Of a DNA stretch of 64,000 bases, positions 23,441-34,340 are shown in pieces. Positions within the stretch are counted from its first letter, which is position 1, and the number at the start of each line of letters is the position of its first letter. This stretch comes from Prosapia bicincta. Lineage: Eukaryota; Arthropoda; Insecta; Hemiptera; Cercopidae. A model generated the notes under the pieces. It did no database searches, was not told where the DNA came from, and saw only the letters and a program-made list of their open reading frames with translations. The stretch is from assembly GCA_036971475.1 (NCBI GenBank), contig JBAIZL010000005.1, forward strand, positions 233,401,869 through 233,465,868, given 5' to 3'. A program made the translations under genes and the position numbers.

Positions 23441-25270
23441 TTAGGGTGGGGGTGGGATATTTTGGTGGTGTGGGTGTATTTTGTGTGTATTAGGAGTTAT
23501 GATGTCAAAAAGTGCGTGTGAGTTGTAATGTAATTGTGTATTGAGTATGTGTGTAGGGTGTAGTTTGAAGTGCCTATATATTTCGTATTGTTCGGTTGTG
23601 TAGCGTTGGTTATTTCTGTGTTGTTTATGAAGAATTTGTAAGTTAGATGTTATGTCTGTGTAGTCGTGTTTTGTGGAGTTGAGATGATCGGCGAAGTTTG
23701 ATTGGTAGTTATTGTTTTTTAGTGCTTTTATATGTTCTTGGTAACGTGTGTGAAATGACCTCCCTGTCTGGCCTATGTAAAAACTGGGGCATGAACTGCA
23801 AGTTAGTTTGTAAACTCCAGTGGTGTTGTAAATGTCGTAGATTTTGCTGTTGGGTTTAAATTGTTTGTTGAGAGTGTTGTGTGTGGAGTAAGCTATTTTG
23901 TAATTGTATTTTCGTAATGTGTTGGTTAGATTGTGGGTTTTGGATGATCTGTAAGGTATTGATAAGTATTTTATGGGATTGTCATCTTGTGTGTTTGTAT
24001 TTGGGTTATTATGTTTATTTTTTAGGCGGTTGTATAATTTGTCTATCATTGTTGGGTTGTATCCGTTTGTTTGTGCTATATATTTTATGGTGTTTAGCTC
24101 CTGGTAGTGTTCATCTTTGTCTAATGGTGTTTTAAGGAGGCGGTATATCATGGTATTGTAAGCAGCTAGTTTGTGTTGGTGTGGGTGGTTTGAGGAACTG
24201 TGTATGGTCGTGTTAGTGCTGGTGGGTTTTCGGTATATGTTGAATTTATGTGTTTGTTTGTCTGTTCGTTTAATTGTGAGGTCTAAGAAGTTAAGGGAGT
24301 TTTGTTGTTCTGTTTCGATGGTGTATGTTAGTTTAGGGTGTATGGAATTTAGGTGTTTTAGAAATATGTGTGCTCTGCGTGTGTTGCCTTTATATAATGT
24401 TATGATGTCGTCGACGTATCTGTACCAGTAAATTATGTTATCTGAGTATTTGTTGTTGTGTAAAATGTGGTTTTGTTCGATGTGGTGTATGAATATTTCT
24501 GCTAAGATGCTTGCTATGGGGGAGCCCATAGGTAGTCCATCTTTCTGGCTGTAGTATGTGTTATTGTAGGTGAAATAATTTTGAGAAGTGATTAATCTTG
24601 TGAGTTGGATGATTTCGTCAATGTGTGTATGTGGTGTATTTGTGTCTATTAGCATGTTTTTGAGGATGTCTATGGTTTCTGGAATGGGGATGTTTGTATA
24701 TAGATTTGATATATCAAAAGAGACTAAGGTGGAATTGTGTGGAATATTTACGTTTTTAATTTTGTCTATTAGATTTAGGCTATTTTTTATGCTACAATGG
24801 TTATTAAATTTTATATGGTTTCGGATAGTTTTGTCGAGGAATTTGGCTAGAAGATGAGAAGGGGCGCTTGTATGGTTTATTAATGGACGTATTGGGATGT
24901 CTGTTTTGTGAAGTTTGGGCAGGGCGTTTAGTTTGGGGGCTATTGGCTTTATTTGTTTTAGGTGCTTTTTGGTGTGGTGTGGGATTATAAGTTTTGTTTT
25001 GTTAATTGCTTCTTTGATTAGAGCGTTGTATTTCGTTGTTGGGTCTTCTTTTAGTGTAATGATGTTGTTATTTTGGATAAAACTGTGTACTTTTATGTTG
25101 AGGTCGCTGTTCTTAATAATTACCGTTGTGTTGCCTTTATCAGCTTTGGTGATGGTTAAATTTTGTTTTTTTAATTTGTTTTTGATGGATTTGGCTGCTT
25201 TTAATTCTTGGGTATTTGTTTTGGGGGGTTTAATTTGGGTTATTTTTTGTTTTATTTGGTGTCTGATTGC
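23441..25270 (-). CDS. PLE reverse transcriptase - GIY-YIG endonuclease, N-terminally truncated
   Basis: Reverse transcriptase joined to a GIY-YIG endonuclease, the protein that copies PLE RNA at nicked targets. The frame is open on the minus strand from the inverted junction (about 25270) to a stop at 23441, about 610 codons. The first Met is at 24655, but coding similarity clearly starts upstream of it. In order: ADKGNTTVI and LPKLHK (pre-RT motifs), IPIRPLI, SFDISNLYTNIP (motif A), GLPMGSPIASILAEIF (motif B), YRYVDDIITLY (motif C with the YVDD-type catalytic pair), then a linker. The C-terminal endonuclease has GVYKLTC, FYIGQTGRSF, R..EHI and a final EQYEIYRHFK region. No stop or shift was seen in the part I translated. 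The N-terminus and any start codon are lost at the junction, so this copy is probably not expressed as a complete protein. Confidence 0.85.
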   Translation of the reverse strand, partial: AIRHQIKQKITQIKPPKTNTQELKAAKSIKNKLKKQNLTITKADKGNTTVIIKNSDLNIKVHSFIQNNNIITLKEDPTTKYNALIKEAINKTKLIIPHHTKKHLKQIKPIAPKLNALPKLHKTDIPIRPLINHTSAPSHLLAKFLDKTIRNHIKFNNHCSIKNSLNLIDKIKNVNIPHNSTLVSFDISNLYTNIPIPETIDILKNMLIDTNTPHTHIDEIIQLTRLITSQNYFTYNNTYYSQKDGLPMGSPIASILAEIFIHHIEQNHILHNNKYSDNIIYWYRYVDDIITLYKGNTRRAHIFLKHLNSIHPKLTYTIETEQQNSLNFLDLTIKRTDKQTHKFNIYRKPTSTNTTIHSSSNHPHQHKLAAYNTMIYRLLKTPLDKDEHYQELNTIKYIAQTNGYNPTMIDKLYNRLKNKHNNPNTNTQDDNPIKYLSIPYRSSKTHNLTNTLRKYNYKIAYSTHNTLNKQFKPNSKIYDIYNTTGVYKLTCSSCPSFYIGQTGRSFHTRYQEHIKALKNNNYQSNFADHLNSTKHDYTDITSNLQILHKQHRNNQRYTTEQYEIYRHFKLHPTHILNTQLHYNSHALFDIITPNTHKIHPHHQNIPPPP

Positions 25271-25283
25271 CGATCATCTCAAC

Positions 25284-25672
25284 ACTTCGCCGATCATCTC
25301 AACTCCACAAAACACGACTACACAGACATAACATCTAACTTACAAATTCTTCATAAACAACACAGAAATAACCAACGCTACACAACCGAACAATACGAAA
25401 TATATAGGCACTTCAAACTACACCCTACACACATACTCAATACACAATTACATTACAACTCACACGCACTTTTTGACATCATAACTCCTAATACACACAA
25501 AATACACCCACACCACCAAAATATCCCACCCCCACCCTAACCTACGTAAACCTTGAGATCAGTTACGGTCTGAGTTGAAAAAGGGACACATCTCCCGAAA
25601 CGGCCGTCCTCAACACAAAAAAGTAAGTGCTACTATAGGCAAGTTAAAACATTTTTTAAAAAAGTTGTAAGT
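25284..25672 (+). repeat. Inverted copy of the PLE 3' end
   Basis: The plus strand repeats the coding C-terminus (from HLNSTKHDYTDITS to the stop at about 25540) and the 3' terminal segment of the element above. The reading frame is an extension of a chance open frame and is not a separate gene. Confidence 0.85.
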
Positions 25673-26318
25673 AATTCATTTTTATTTAAAGTTGTATTAA
25701 CATTATTTACAATTTTACGTATACCAAGGTAATGTAAATGTTTTCATTCTACAAACTATTGTGAAACCATTAAATACATTCTGGGTGTTTTAGGCCATTT
25801 TGCACACAGTAAAATAGCAATAATTCTAATTAAATTTTTGTTGCAGACGTTCTCTTTGTAACTGTTTAAATAATGTTAAAACATATTTGCTATGCAACAC
25901 AATGTTGCTATTGAAGACTGGTTGGAATGTTTGCACATGTTAAGAAGCTGTCTAAAGTGATTCTGTTACCTAGAGGTAAAAACTGAAAGACAACCCCTTA
26001 TCCAAGGTTTGTTGAGGTATAATAATTATAATTAAAAATTATTATTTGCAAAAGTTGGTTTGAGGTTGCAAATATTTAAGCATATTATGTTAATCCAGTT
26101 TACTTTTATTTATTTCTTTTGCAGAGTAGACATGATTAAGCCAAAAAAATGCACATAACCATATTCTCTGACAGACTAATCTCTGACTTAATCATATATT
26201 TAACATGATCAGACATGTATTATGGTAGCTATAAAAGCAAGAAGATTATCAGGTGTGAGCGTTACATTCAGAGATGTAAAAAGCAAAATATGTTAAATAC
26301 TAATTTAGACACCAATTC

Positions 26319-26333
26319 ATTTCCAAGTAATTA
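26319..26333. repeat. Left target-site duplication of the non-LTR element
   Basis: ATTTCCAAGTAATTA here is repeated at 30070-30084 directly after the element's 3' tail. Confidence 0.9.
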
Positions 26334-29300
26334 GGGGGGTGATATTGATCGCCTGCTCGTGGTGCCCCCTGCGTAATCTAAACGATCAACCAAAGGTTCG
26401 CCTCTAAACACACTGATCAGAATGACTATGAACCTTACCCAAAATGGCCCTTTTCAGGGCTCCGGCACTAGCCTTCGCATCATCTTCTGGAATGCAGGAG
26501 GCCTTAACAATGTTAAATTTGTACAATTCAAACGAAACGTCTACCATGCCGATGTAGATGTTTACTTTATAGTTGAAGCAGGAGGAACTACAGAAACTCC
26601 TGACTTTTATCAGACAAAGAGCTACGCAGTCACTGCTTTAAAGAGATCAAGACAAATAACATCTGGTATCTATACAGGGGTCAGAGATGGTTTCACAGCA
26701 AATTTTAAGATCATACATGATATGGATGATAAAGATAAACTGGAAGCAGTTTTGATTGAAACATGGAAAAACAAACAACATTTTAATATTGTCAGTCTCT
26801 ATAATCTCCCAGGAAACACACCATCTTTTGAAGAAATAGAGAGAACCATCCAACCTAATAGCATAATTATTGGAGATTTTAACAGTCCGTCACTGAGATG
26901 GGGCTACACATATTTATCACCGGTTGGAAAGATAACCCAATAATTAATCAATAACAATCAAGTAGATACCCCTCCAATATTCTTATCATGTACTGGAAAT
27001 TTATCAAGACCGGACTTAGTAATAACCCATCTAAATATTGCTGACAGAACCTATGCAAAACTACTGGAGGATGCAGGCGGTTGTGGCCACAGAGCTATAC
27101 TCATAACCATAGGGACAAATAAAAGCGAATACATAAATACCCGAGCTCCCAGATGGAATTTTAAGAAAGCAGACTTGAGCAAATATCGAAGGGTTACAGA
27201 TGAGGCTCTGGGTAATTTAGCGTTTCCAGAAAAACCCGAGAAAGCTACCCACCTTATTAATCAAATAAGTATCGAATGTGCTCTTAAATGTGTACCCAGA
27301 GGGCAAGTAAAAAAGTTTAGACCCTACTGGAATGCAACGTTAACCTCGCTAAGGAAAAAACGCTATCGATCACGTAAAATAGCCGAAAGAACAAAAACTC
27401 AACAAGATTTGAGATGCCTTAGAAAACACCAAGCTGAATTACACCATGAAGTAAAGAAATCCAAACGATTGGCCTTCAAATCTTTTATTGATAATTTAGA
27501 CTATCGGAAGGATGGCACCAAAGCCCATAGCTATATATCTCGGCTAAATAACCATGCCCCCAAAAAAATTCGACAGCCTATACAGTACTCAAGTAGATCC
27601 TTCACAGACCCATACGAAGCTGCAAATGCACTAAGTAAGCATTACGCCAAAATCAGCCGCACAAGTGTGGATAAAACCGTCATTACCATCTTGCCTCGAA
27701 GAGAGGACACACGAACTCTTCACATCACCTTTTACAATCACCAAACTAGAATTGGCTCTAGCACAAACCAAACTTTAAAAAGTTGCAGGTATAGATGAGA
27801 TATATCTGGAATTCATTGTCAACTTGGGAGACGAAACCAAGAAAACCTTTCTGGCCTTGGTGAACCTGACCTGGAAATATTATGTACCTCACCAATGGAG
27901 AAAAGTCGAAATATTACCTGTTCTGAAAAAGGATAAACCCCCTGATCAACCCGAAATTTACAGGCCTATATCTCTAACCAGTGCGCTGTAAAGTGGCAGA
28001 AAAGATGGTGGTCCACCGACTTAATCAGTACATCGAACAAAAAGGTATGCTAGATGATGTTCAAACCGGGTTTCGAAGACACCGTAGTACTATGAATCAT
28101 GTAATGAGTTTTACACAATATGTCAAAGATGGACATCACAAAAGGATGTCTACTCTGGCGGTTCTAGTGGATTTCAAGGCTGCCTACGATACTGTGTGGA
28201 GGCCAATGCTTTTACTCAAATTGGCAACAAATGGCATATCCAGAAACCTTTTTTGGTGGATCAAATCGTCGCTGTCACAAAGACTATTTCAAGTGCAATA
28301 CAGCAACCGAAAGTCGAGATTTTGTATTCAAAAACAAGGCCTCGCTCAAGGAGCTGTGCTTAGCTGCACGCTGTTTAACATCATGATTGATGATATACTT
28401 GACGCCGTTAAGGAAGTGACAGGAATCAAAGCACTACTATATGCGGATGGCTTACTTATGTGGGCAACGAGCAGCAGTATCCTAGCGCTTGAAACAGCAT
28501 TAAATGACGCTCTCAGAAAGTTGGAAATGTGGACAAGTTACAATTCAATGACAGATAGCTCCACAAAAGCCACTTTTCAACTGTTCACGCTTTCCACTAA
28601 AGTACCTTGCATCTCCTTGTATTACAAAAGCGATCCGTTGGAAGAAAGTAATCTCTCCAAATATCTGGGGGTAGTACTTGATAGACGTCTGACATGGGGT
28701 CCTCAATGTGCACGGAAAAAGCAACAAAAAGAACAAAAATATTAAAAAGACTGACAGCTACAACATGGGGTGCCAGCCAGTATGTCCTAATAACTACCTA
28801 TAAGTCATATATCAGACCTGTCCTTGACTACGGAAGTGAAGTGACAATCACAAGCAACAGTAACACCCTCAGTAAACTGGACATTGTGCAGAACACAGCG
28901 TTAAGGATCATAATGGGTGCACCTAAATCCACACCCATTGCAGCAATGGAGGCACAAATGAAGTGTAGTTCAATGTAAAGCCATAGAGAGAAAATAACTC
29001 TCCGATTCTGGCATAGAAACAGAGGAGTACACACTCATTGGACAAACTACAGACAAGCTACGGCCCGACTGAAGACTCAAATAGCCCCAATGGCGTCCTA
29101 TGAGAGAGTGGCCTTGAAGTATGGAATAGTCTTAGAGAAGCCAGCACTGCTTACAGATTACCGCGAGTTTTTTCACAATTTACCAAAAGCTAATTGCAGA
29201 TTGAAAAAACACAGTCAGTCGAAATCAGCATCCCTGGACATAGAACTGAGGCAAGCAGCCCTTCATACAATCAATGAAGAGTACCCACAACCAGAATGGT

Positions 29301-30069
29301 TACATATATACACGGATGGATCTTCAATACCGTAAACAGGTGCAACCGGAGCTGCCTACTACAGTCCGATACCTAGCAGTGGGAACTTCCCAGACAAACT
29401 ACGATGGAGAAATAGCAGCAGTACGAGCAGCAGCAGCCGAACTAAACAAAATAGCCCCTACACAAGCAGTTTTCTTCGTCGATTCACAAGCGGCTATCCG
29501 AAACCTATTGTGCAATACAGATACAGACTGCATAAGAACAATGGAAACAAGAAAAGGCCTGGAACACCTGACGAATGGGGGTTGGCTTATAGCTTTACAA
29601 TGGGTCCCAAGCCATGTTGGCATCTATGGAAATGAGAGGGCAGACTTTCTGGCCCAAAAAGGCACAACCTATTTGCACGCCCTTGTTGCAAAGCACGAAA
29701 GCCCTCATCAATCCAACTATCGACCAGGTTAGCAAACTGCACCTCATACAACAATCAGCAGGACGAAAATAGGAAAACCTAGTCCCCACAGGGCCCATCG
29801 ACCACAGACTTCCACGAGCTGTAGGCGTTGCCGAGTTCAGAATGCAGACTGACCATGACTACCTGGCCGCCCATCTACATCGCATCGGTGTGCTCCCAAC
29901 ACCGGAATGCCCTCTCTGTGGACATGATACGATAGATACGGATCATCTGATGAAATGCAATGCGCTCGACCATTCCGGAGATGATGATGACCCACTTGTT
30001 CGTCTATACTGGTCAGCGCGTCACCAAATGGCTCAACAGCCAAGGGTGGGCGTTGGCTAGTAAGTAAGT
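26334..30069 (+). mobile_element. Non-LTR retrotransposon (I-superfamily type: APE, RT, RNase H)
   Basis: A near full-length element bounded by a perfect 15-bp target duplication. It begins GGGGGGTGATATTGATCGCC and ends with a short TAAG repeat (CTAGTAAGTAAGTA), a simple-repeat tail as in I-type elements. No separate ORF1 is visible; coding starts about 90 bp in. Domain order is endonuclease, reverse transcriptase, RNase H and a terminal zinc finger. RNase H after RT places it with I/Ingi/Loa-like clades rather than Jockey or CR1. Confidence 0.88.
26422..30058 (+). pseudogene. APE endonuclease - reverse transcriptase - RNase H polyprotein, broken
   Basis: Nicks DNA and copies the element's RNA in the intact family. 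The endonuclease part shows IIFWNAGGLNN, a Glu in FIVEAGG and IIIGDFNSPSLRWG (26422-26935). One in-frame TAA at 26941 interrupts it. The RT region (about 27790-28700) has YRPISLT, VLVDFKAAYDTVWR (motif A), QGLAQGAVLSCTLFN (motif B) and LLYADGLLMW, where the usual YADD is YADG, a change in a catalytic Asp. Then come KYLGVVLDRRLTW and SYIRPVLDYGSE. RNase H shows IYTDGSS (29302-29328), GEIAAVRAA, VDSQAAI and PSHVGIYGNERAD. The end has CPLCGHDTIDTDHLMKC. Frames change near 27780, 27990, 28740, 28975, 29334 and 29730. It is non-functional. Confidence 0.88.
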
Positions 30070-30971
30070 ATTTCCAAGTAATTATTTTTCCCTATTAAAT
30101 CCTTGCCAATGGTCTGACCGATATGGAGAAATTGATAACATTTTTAATCTGTGAGAGAATTTGTCACCATACATTTAATCAATCATTTGCTACTGTATTT
30201 TCAGCCACTGCAATCTACCTGTTGCAGTATATACTGTTAAACAATGTTAACTGGAGTATTCCATTCTAGGTATTATAAAATGAAATCTTATGATTAATAT
30301 TCAACCCTATTTTTAAAAACATGTCACTGTAACTTTTGACAGTTTTATGTTACACTTACTTTCTTTGCAAATATTTAAAATTAACTTGTAATTTATTAAC
30401 TTGTTTATTGTAGCACAAATTTTTTTTGTAGAATTTTTATTATTTTAAAACTAATTATTGGTAATATACTGAACATTAAAGATATTAAAAGTGATCCCTC
30501 AGCAGAAATGTGGTAAAGGGCGACTTTCATAATGCCATGTCTTGAGCTGTGTCCCACACACACATCTAAGTCACTCGCCTATTTGCTTTTTATAATTTGG
30601 TGTTTCACTTCAGTTTGTTATTCGTAAAATGTAAATACAAATAAAAACAAATTAATATAAAAAAAAGCTATATACAAGTATAGAGGATTCTGTCACTGCA
30701 CTAAGGATGGTTCTTTTACTTTTTCTGGAATATGTCAAAACATAATTTAAGAGAACTATGGCAAGCATCACTCTCAAATCTTGAGACTTTTCTTTATTTT
30801 TTACTGATCATAAATGTGACAGTCTATGTTTCTTTTAAATTCTAACATTTTAACGGTGAATTTTCAAATATTCTTTATCCAATATTATATCAAGAAAGTC
30901 AGTATGTTTTGAATCATTAGGAGTGAAAACTAAAAATAGTTCTTAACTAGTAAAAGAAAATAGTTTCATAC
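30070..30971. other. Flank of the non-LTR element, intron-like
   Basis: Starts with the right target-site duplication (30070-30084). No gene recognised in the remaining AT-rich sequence. Confidence 0.5.
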
Positions 30972-31140
30972 CACTAGTGAAAAGTAACCAAACAAGGAGA
31001 TTCAAATCATAACTAGGGTCTTTGTCAGTCTCACTCAGTTTCGAAAGTCTCACATTTGTACTAATATGAACAGAAAGTTCACCATCACTGCTGTGCTCGC
31101 TTCTAAAGTCAGACAAAGATCTGAGTGATGTAGATGCCAT
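30972..31140 (-). CDS. Candidate first coding exon (alternative promoter or separate gene)
   Basis: Minus strand: ATG at 31140, with in-frame stops just upstream, opens 56 codons (MASTSLRSLSDFRSEHSSDG to NLLVWLLFTS) and ends at a donor AGTG|GTATGA. It leaves one base, which fits the exon at 16925-17371 (begins with two bases) but not the nearer one at 22171-22282. It may therefore be an alternative first exon that skips exon 4, or the start of another gene. The 270 bp upstream are shared with 3745-4060, including the context of the ATG. Part of it is duplicated at 33395-33538. The peptide is Ser-rich and then hydrophobic (LNLLVWLLF). No family is recognised. Confidence 0.5.
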
Positions 31141-31430
31141 ATTCACAATTATAAATCACTAAATGAACACAACTTTCTAAAACGACTAACACATAAAAAG
31201 TTATAAAAACATCCTATGTAAAACAAAAAAATAAAGACTAAAATTGAAAACAAACAGCACAAATATCAAATTTGGATTCACAACTATGTCCAGACTGCAA
31301 AAAAACTTATCTCATTTAGAATGGCAGAGCACACTAATCTAATGTTGTTACTATGTGCTGGTATGGCTCCGCCCAAGGCCAACATAGTGCTAGTCCAAGG
31401 CTCGTGGCAGGAGTCTGCTATAAATATGTT
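31141..31430 (-). promoter_or_regulatory. Putative promoter / 5' UTR module, duplicated at 3.7 kb
   Basis: Directly upstream of the ATG at 31140. It contains a GGGCGGAGCC GC-box-like motif (about 31361-31372, minus strand) and the AGAGCACACTAATCTAATGT block shared with 3816-3836. Promoter function is inferred from position and the GC box only. Confidence 0.4.
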
Positions 31431-31536
31431 AATTAATAGATAAACTATTATTTCATACATCATAATAAATTTGTTAATCCAGGTATTTAAAGGATGTTAA
31501 AATGACAAATCATTACAGTTTCATGTATTTACTTAC

Positions 31537-31610
31537 CTCTGAAGAATTCTGAAAACCAGGCATTGATAACCAATTACGTTTTTCTGTCTGGTTGTTTCTC
31601 CTCTGGGTTC
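31537..31610 (-). CDS. Candidate host-gene exon 3 (minus-strand gene)
   Basis: On the minus strand TTTTTAATTTAAG precedes 74 bp that end at the consensus donor AGAG|GTAAGT. Reading after the first two bases gives TQRRNNQTEKRNWLSMPGFQ, then NSSE, ending between codons; this agrees with the exon at 22171-22282. It needs a preceding exon that ends with one extra base. The exon at 36922-36973 ends with two, so at least one exon between them is missing, or an internal AG (AACCCAG) is the true acceptor. No family is recognised. Confidence 0.65.
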
Positions 31611-32620
31611 CTTAAATTAAAAATATATTAATCACACAAATGTCTAAAATGGCTAATAATAACTACTAAAGTAAGTTTTGACCTTTAGATACAGTAGCAC
31701 ACAGTGAATCCTGGTCTTGTAAAGTTTATTTTAAAGGACAAACAGGTCTTGCGTTAAGGTAACTGATAGACATGGTAGATAAAAAAAAAGTTTAAAAGAA
31801 GAATTAAATTATTACTGATTATTGCCTTCATTAAAATTAATAAAACAATAAAAAAACGTTTTAAAATGTTGAAATCAATGACTTTTTTTAAAAACTTTTT
31901 ACATATTTCATTTTTTTTTTTTTTGAAAATATAGTACCTGAAACACATTCATCAAGGATTAGAATTTAAGGAAATACCATGAGTACTAGATTTTTTTAAA
32001 CCAGAAAAGTATAGTACTTGTGTTAGTACAAAAATTAATGGCATTTACGTTAATACCAAACAAGGATTTACAACACTGGCTATATATTTTACAATTGAAT
32101 CAAACGTAACTGAAGAAAGATTAAAAAATATTCTAAACTATTACAAAATCAAAGTTTTAAGAATTTTGCATAAAAAATTAACTAGTAAATAATCACTTTT
32201 ATAATGCAATTATCTTGAAAGATCACAATATCAGTTTAGAGACACTTTCAAACAAAAGATCTTCATGCAATACTGCTTTTTAAAAAAAAAAGTAACTAAG
32301 TCCCCCTCCATAGGTAAAATATCACTTGGGTATTTCCATAAAAGCTAGGAAGCTTTGGCTTCCTGAGAATAGTGCCATAACTACAACTTTGGTTCCATGA
32401 AGTCAGCGACAGTATGCAGTGTGAATATTTCTATCATTAGGGGCATTGTAAAGCTAATCTGAGTTCTCTAAGCATATGCAAAACCATTCAATAATACTTA
32501 CCTCTGTCAAAGTCAAATAATGGTCAGTGTTAGAAATATGCACTCAAAAATATAAAGCAGAAAGTTTCAATAAAAAAGTCGAATTTTTTAATGCTTGTAA
32601 AGTGGGGTTTATTCAAGTGA
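31611..32620. other. Intron-like DNA
   Basis: No gene recognised. A strong minus-strand donor (GACAGAG|GTAAGTATT) lies at 32496-32502 and is duplicated at 33535-33541, but I could not find an open exon in the right phase in front of it. Confidence 0.4.
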
Positions 32621-33656
32621 GGTTATGTATACCAAGGTAATGTAAATTTTTTCATTCTACAAATTATTGTGAAACCATTAAATACATTATGGGTGTTTTA
32701 GACCATTTTGCACACAGTAAAATAGCAATATTTCTAATTGAATTTTTGTTGCAGACATTGCTCTTTGTAACTGTTTAAATAATGTTAAAACATATTTGAT
32801 ATGCAAGACAATGTTGCTATTAAAGACTGGTTGGATGTTTGCACATGTTAAGGAGCTGTCTAAAGTGATTCTGTTACCTAGAGGTAAAAACTGAATGAGA
32901 ACCTCTTATCCAAGGTTTGTTAAGGTATAATAATTATAATTAAAAATTATTATTTGCAAAAGTTGGTTTGAGGTTGCAAACATTTAAGCATATTATGTTA
33001 ATCCAGTTTACTTTTATTTATTTCTTCTGCAGAGTACACATGAAAAAGCTAAAAAAATGCACATAACCATATTCTCTGACATAATCATATATTTAACATA
33101 ATCAGACTATGTATTATGGCCGCTAAAACAGCAAGAAGATTGTCAGGTATGTTGGGACATAGCGTTACATTCAGCGATGTAAAAAGCAAAATATGTTAAA
33201 TACTAATTTAGACACCAATTCATTTCCAAGTAATTAGGGGAGTGATGTTGATCGCCTGCTCGTGATACCCCTGCGTAATCTATACAGTACTCAAGTAAAT
33301 CCTTCACAGACCCATACAAAGCTGCATTACGCCAAAATCAGCTGCACAAGTTGTGATAAAACCGTCATTAAGACCCTGCGTAAAACGCCAATACCATCTA
33401 AGAGTGAAAACTAAAAATTGTTCTTATCTAGTAAAAGAAAATAGTTTCATACCACTAGTGTAAAGTAACCAAACAAGGAGATTCAAATCATAACTAGGGT
33501 CTTTGTCAGTCTCACTCAGTTTCGAAAGTCTCACATACTTACCTCTGTCAAAGTTAAATAATGGTCAGTGTTAGAAATATGCACTCACAAATATAAAGGA
33601 GAAAGTTTCAATTATAAAAAATATTTTTTTAATGCTTGTAAAGTGGGATTTATTCA
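32621..33656. repeat. Tandem segmental duplication, copy 2 (internally deleted)
   Basis: Matches, in order, 25715-26390 (including ATTTCCAAGTAATTA and the first bases of the non-LTR element), about 27578-27690 (inside the non-LTR coding region), about 30922-31058 (part of the candidate first exon) and about 32497-32620. Three deletions thus reduce a 6.9-kb unit to 1.0 kb. Since the non-LTR 5' end is present, the duplication is younger than that insertion. Confidence 0.75.
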
Positions 33657-34340
33657 AAAGGTTGTTAATGCTTGTAATATTGTTTTTCTGTTAACCAAAA
33701 TTATTTATAAAAAAATAATTCCAAGGCACCAGATTAAGGGGTACTGCAACCCATTGAGTTGAACCCCATGAAACTGTTATTTCCAGATTTTTCCAAAACA
33801 CATAAAGTACTATGAGTGTGACAATATGACTAGCGAATGTCATTTAAAGCTAATTGCTAATTACATAGTATTTCTAACTGTGAATTCACAATCACAGTGT
33901 AGTTTTCAAGTGATATTTTGTCTTCAACAGTAATACTTGTCAAAGTATCTTCAATCAGAAAACACTGATTTTTCTCATACAAATGAGAAATTAAAGTATT
34001 TTCAAAATTCTTCATAAATCTCCACGAGTGTTTTCAAAATTCTTCATAGAAAGCATGAAAATTGAAGTGTTTTTTTCTTTGGATTTTGAATAATCAGAAA
34101 AAATATTGTAACTATGGAACTAGATGTTAAAATACCAAGAGAAGCTAATAAACAAATGAATCAAGGATATTACTCAAAATTTGTGGAGTACACCGGCAAC
34201 GGGGAAAACTGTATTAAAATAAATACTAGAAAGGTGCCATATAGTGCTAAATAAAAAACTGTTTAATTTCATATAAAATAAATACTATTCAAGGCAGCAA
34301 AACCTTAAGAGAATTGAAAATTTTATTAGAATTGCAAAAT
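33657..34340. other. AT-rich spacer
   Basis: No gene recognised. It includes a local repeat of TTCAAAATTCTTCATA (about 34001 and 34032). Confidence 0.4.

Larger units (their letters stand above)
23309..25672 (-). mobile_element. Penelope-like retroelement, 5'-truncated, with an inverted copy of its own 3' end
   Basis: The minus strand carries a PLE from about 25283 down to 23309. Its 5' side is joined at 25284 to a plus-strand copy of the last ~390 bp of the same element, which runs to 25672. Both outer ends are therefore the 3' terminus (inverted repeat 23309-23700 and 25284-25672). The terminal part holds CCCGAAACGGCCGTC, with a palindromic ACGGCCGT, in the place where PLEs of this type carry a hammerhead ribozyme; the CTGATGA half is not intact here. 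The motif GCCGATCATCTCAAC occurs twice at the junction (25269-25283 and 25290-25304). The arms look nearly identical by eye, so the rearrangement is young. Confidence 0.85.
25715..32620. repeat. Tandem segmental duplication, copy 1 (long)
   Basis: Sequence from TATACCAAGGTAATGTAAAT (about 25719) to TGTAAAGTGGGGTTTATTCA (about 32619) reappears immediately downstream in shortened form (32621-33656). Copy 1 includes the non-LTR element, the exon at 30972-31140 and the exon at 31537-31610. Confidence 0.75.

Noticed and set aside
23881..25331. Series of plus-strand hydrophobic open frames (Cys/Leu/Val-rich) over the PLE
   Set aside because: Antisense of the PLE reverse transcriptase; the coding motifs are clearly on the minus strand.
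32497..32542. Small exon before the strong donor GAG|GTAAGT at 32.5 kb
   Set aside because: The only open frame needs a weak GAG acceptor and does not fit the phases of the neighbouring exons; kept as a note only.
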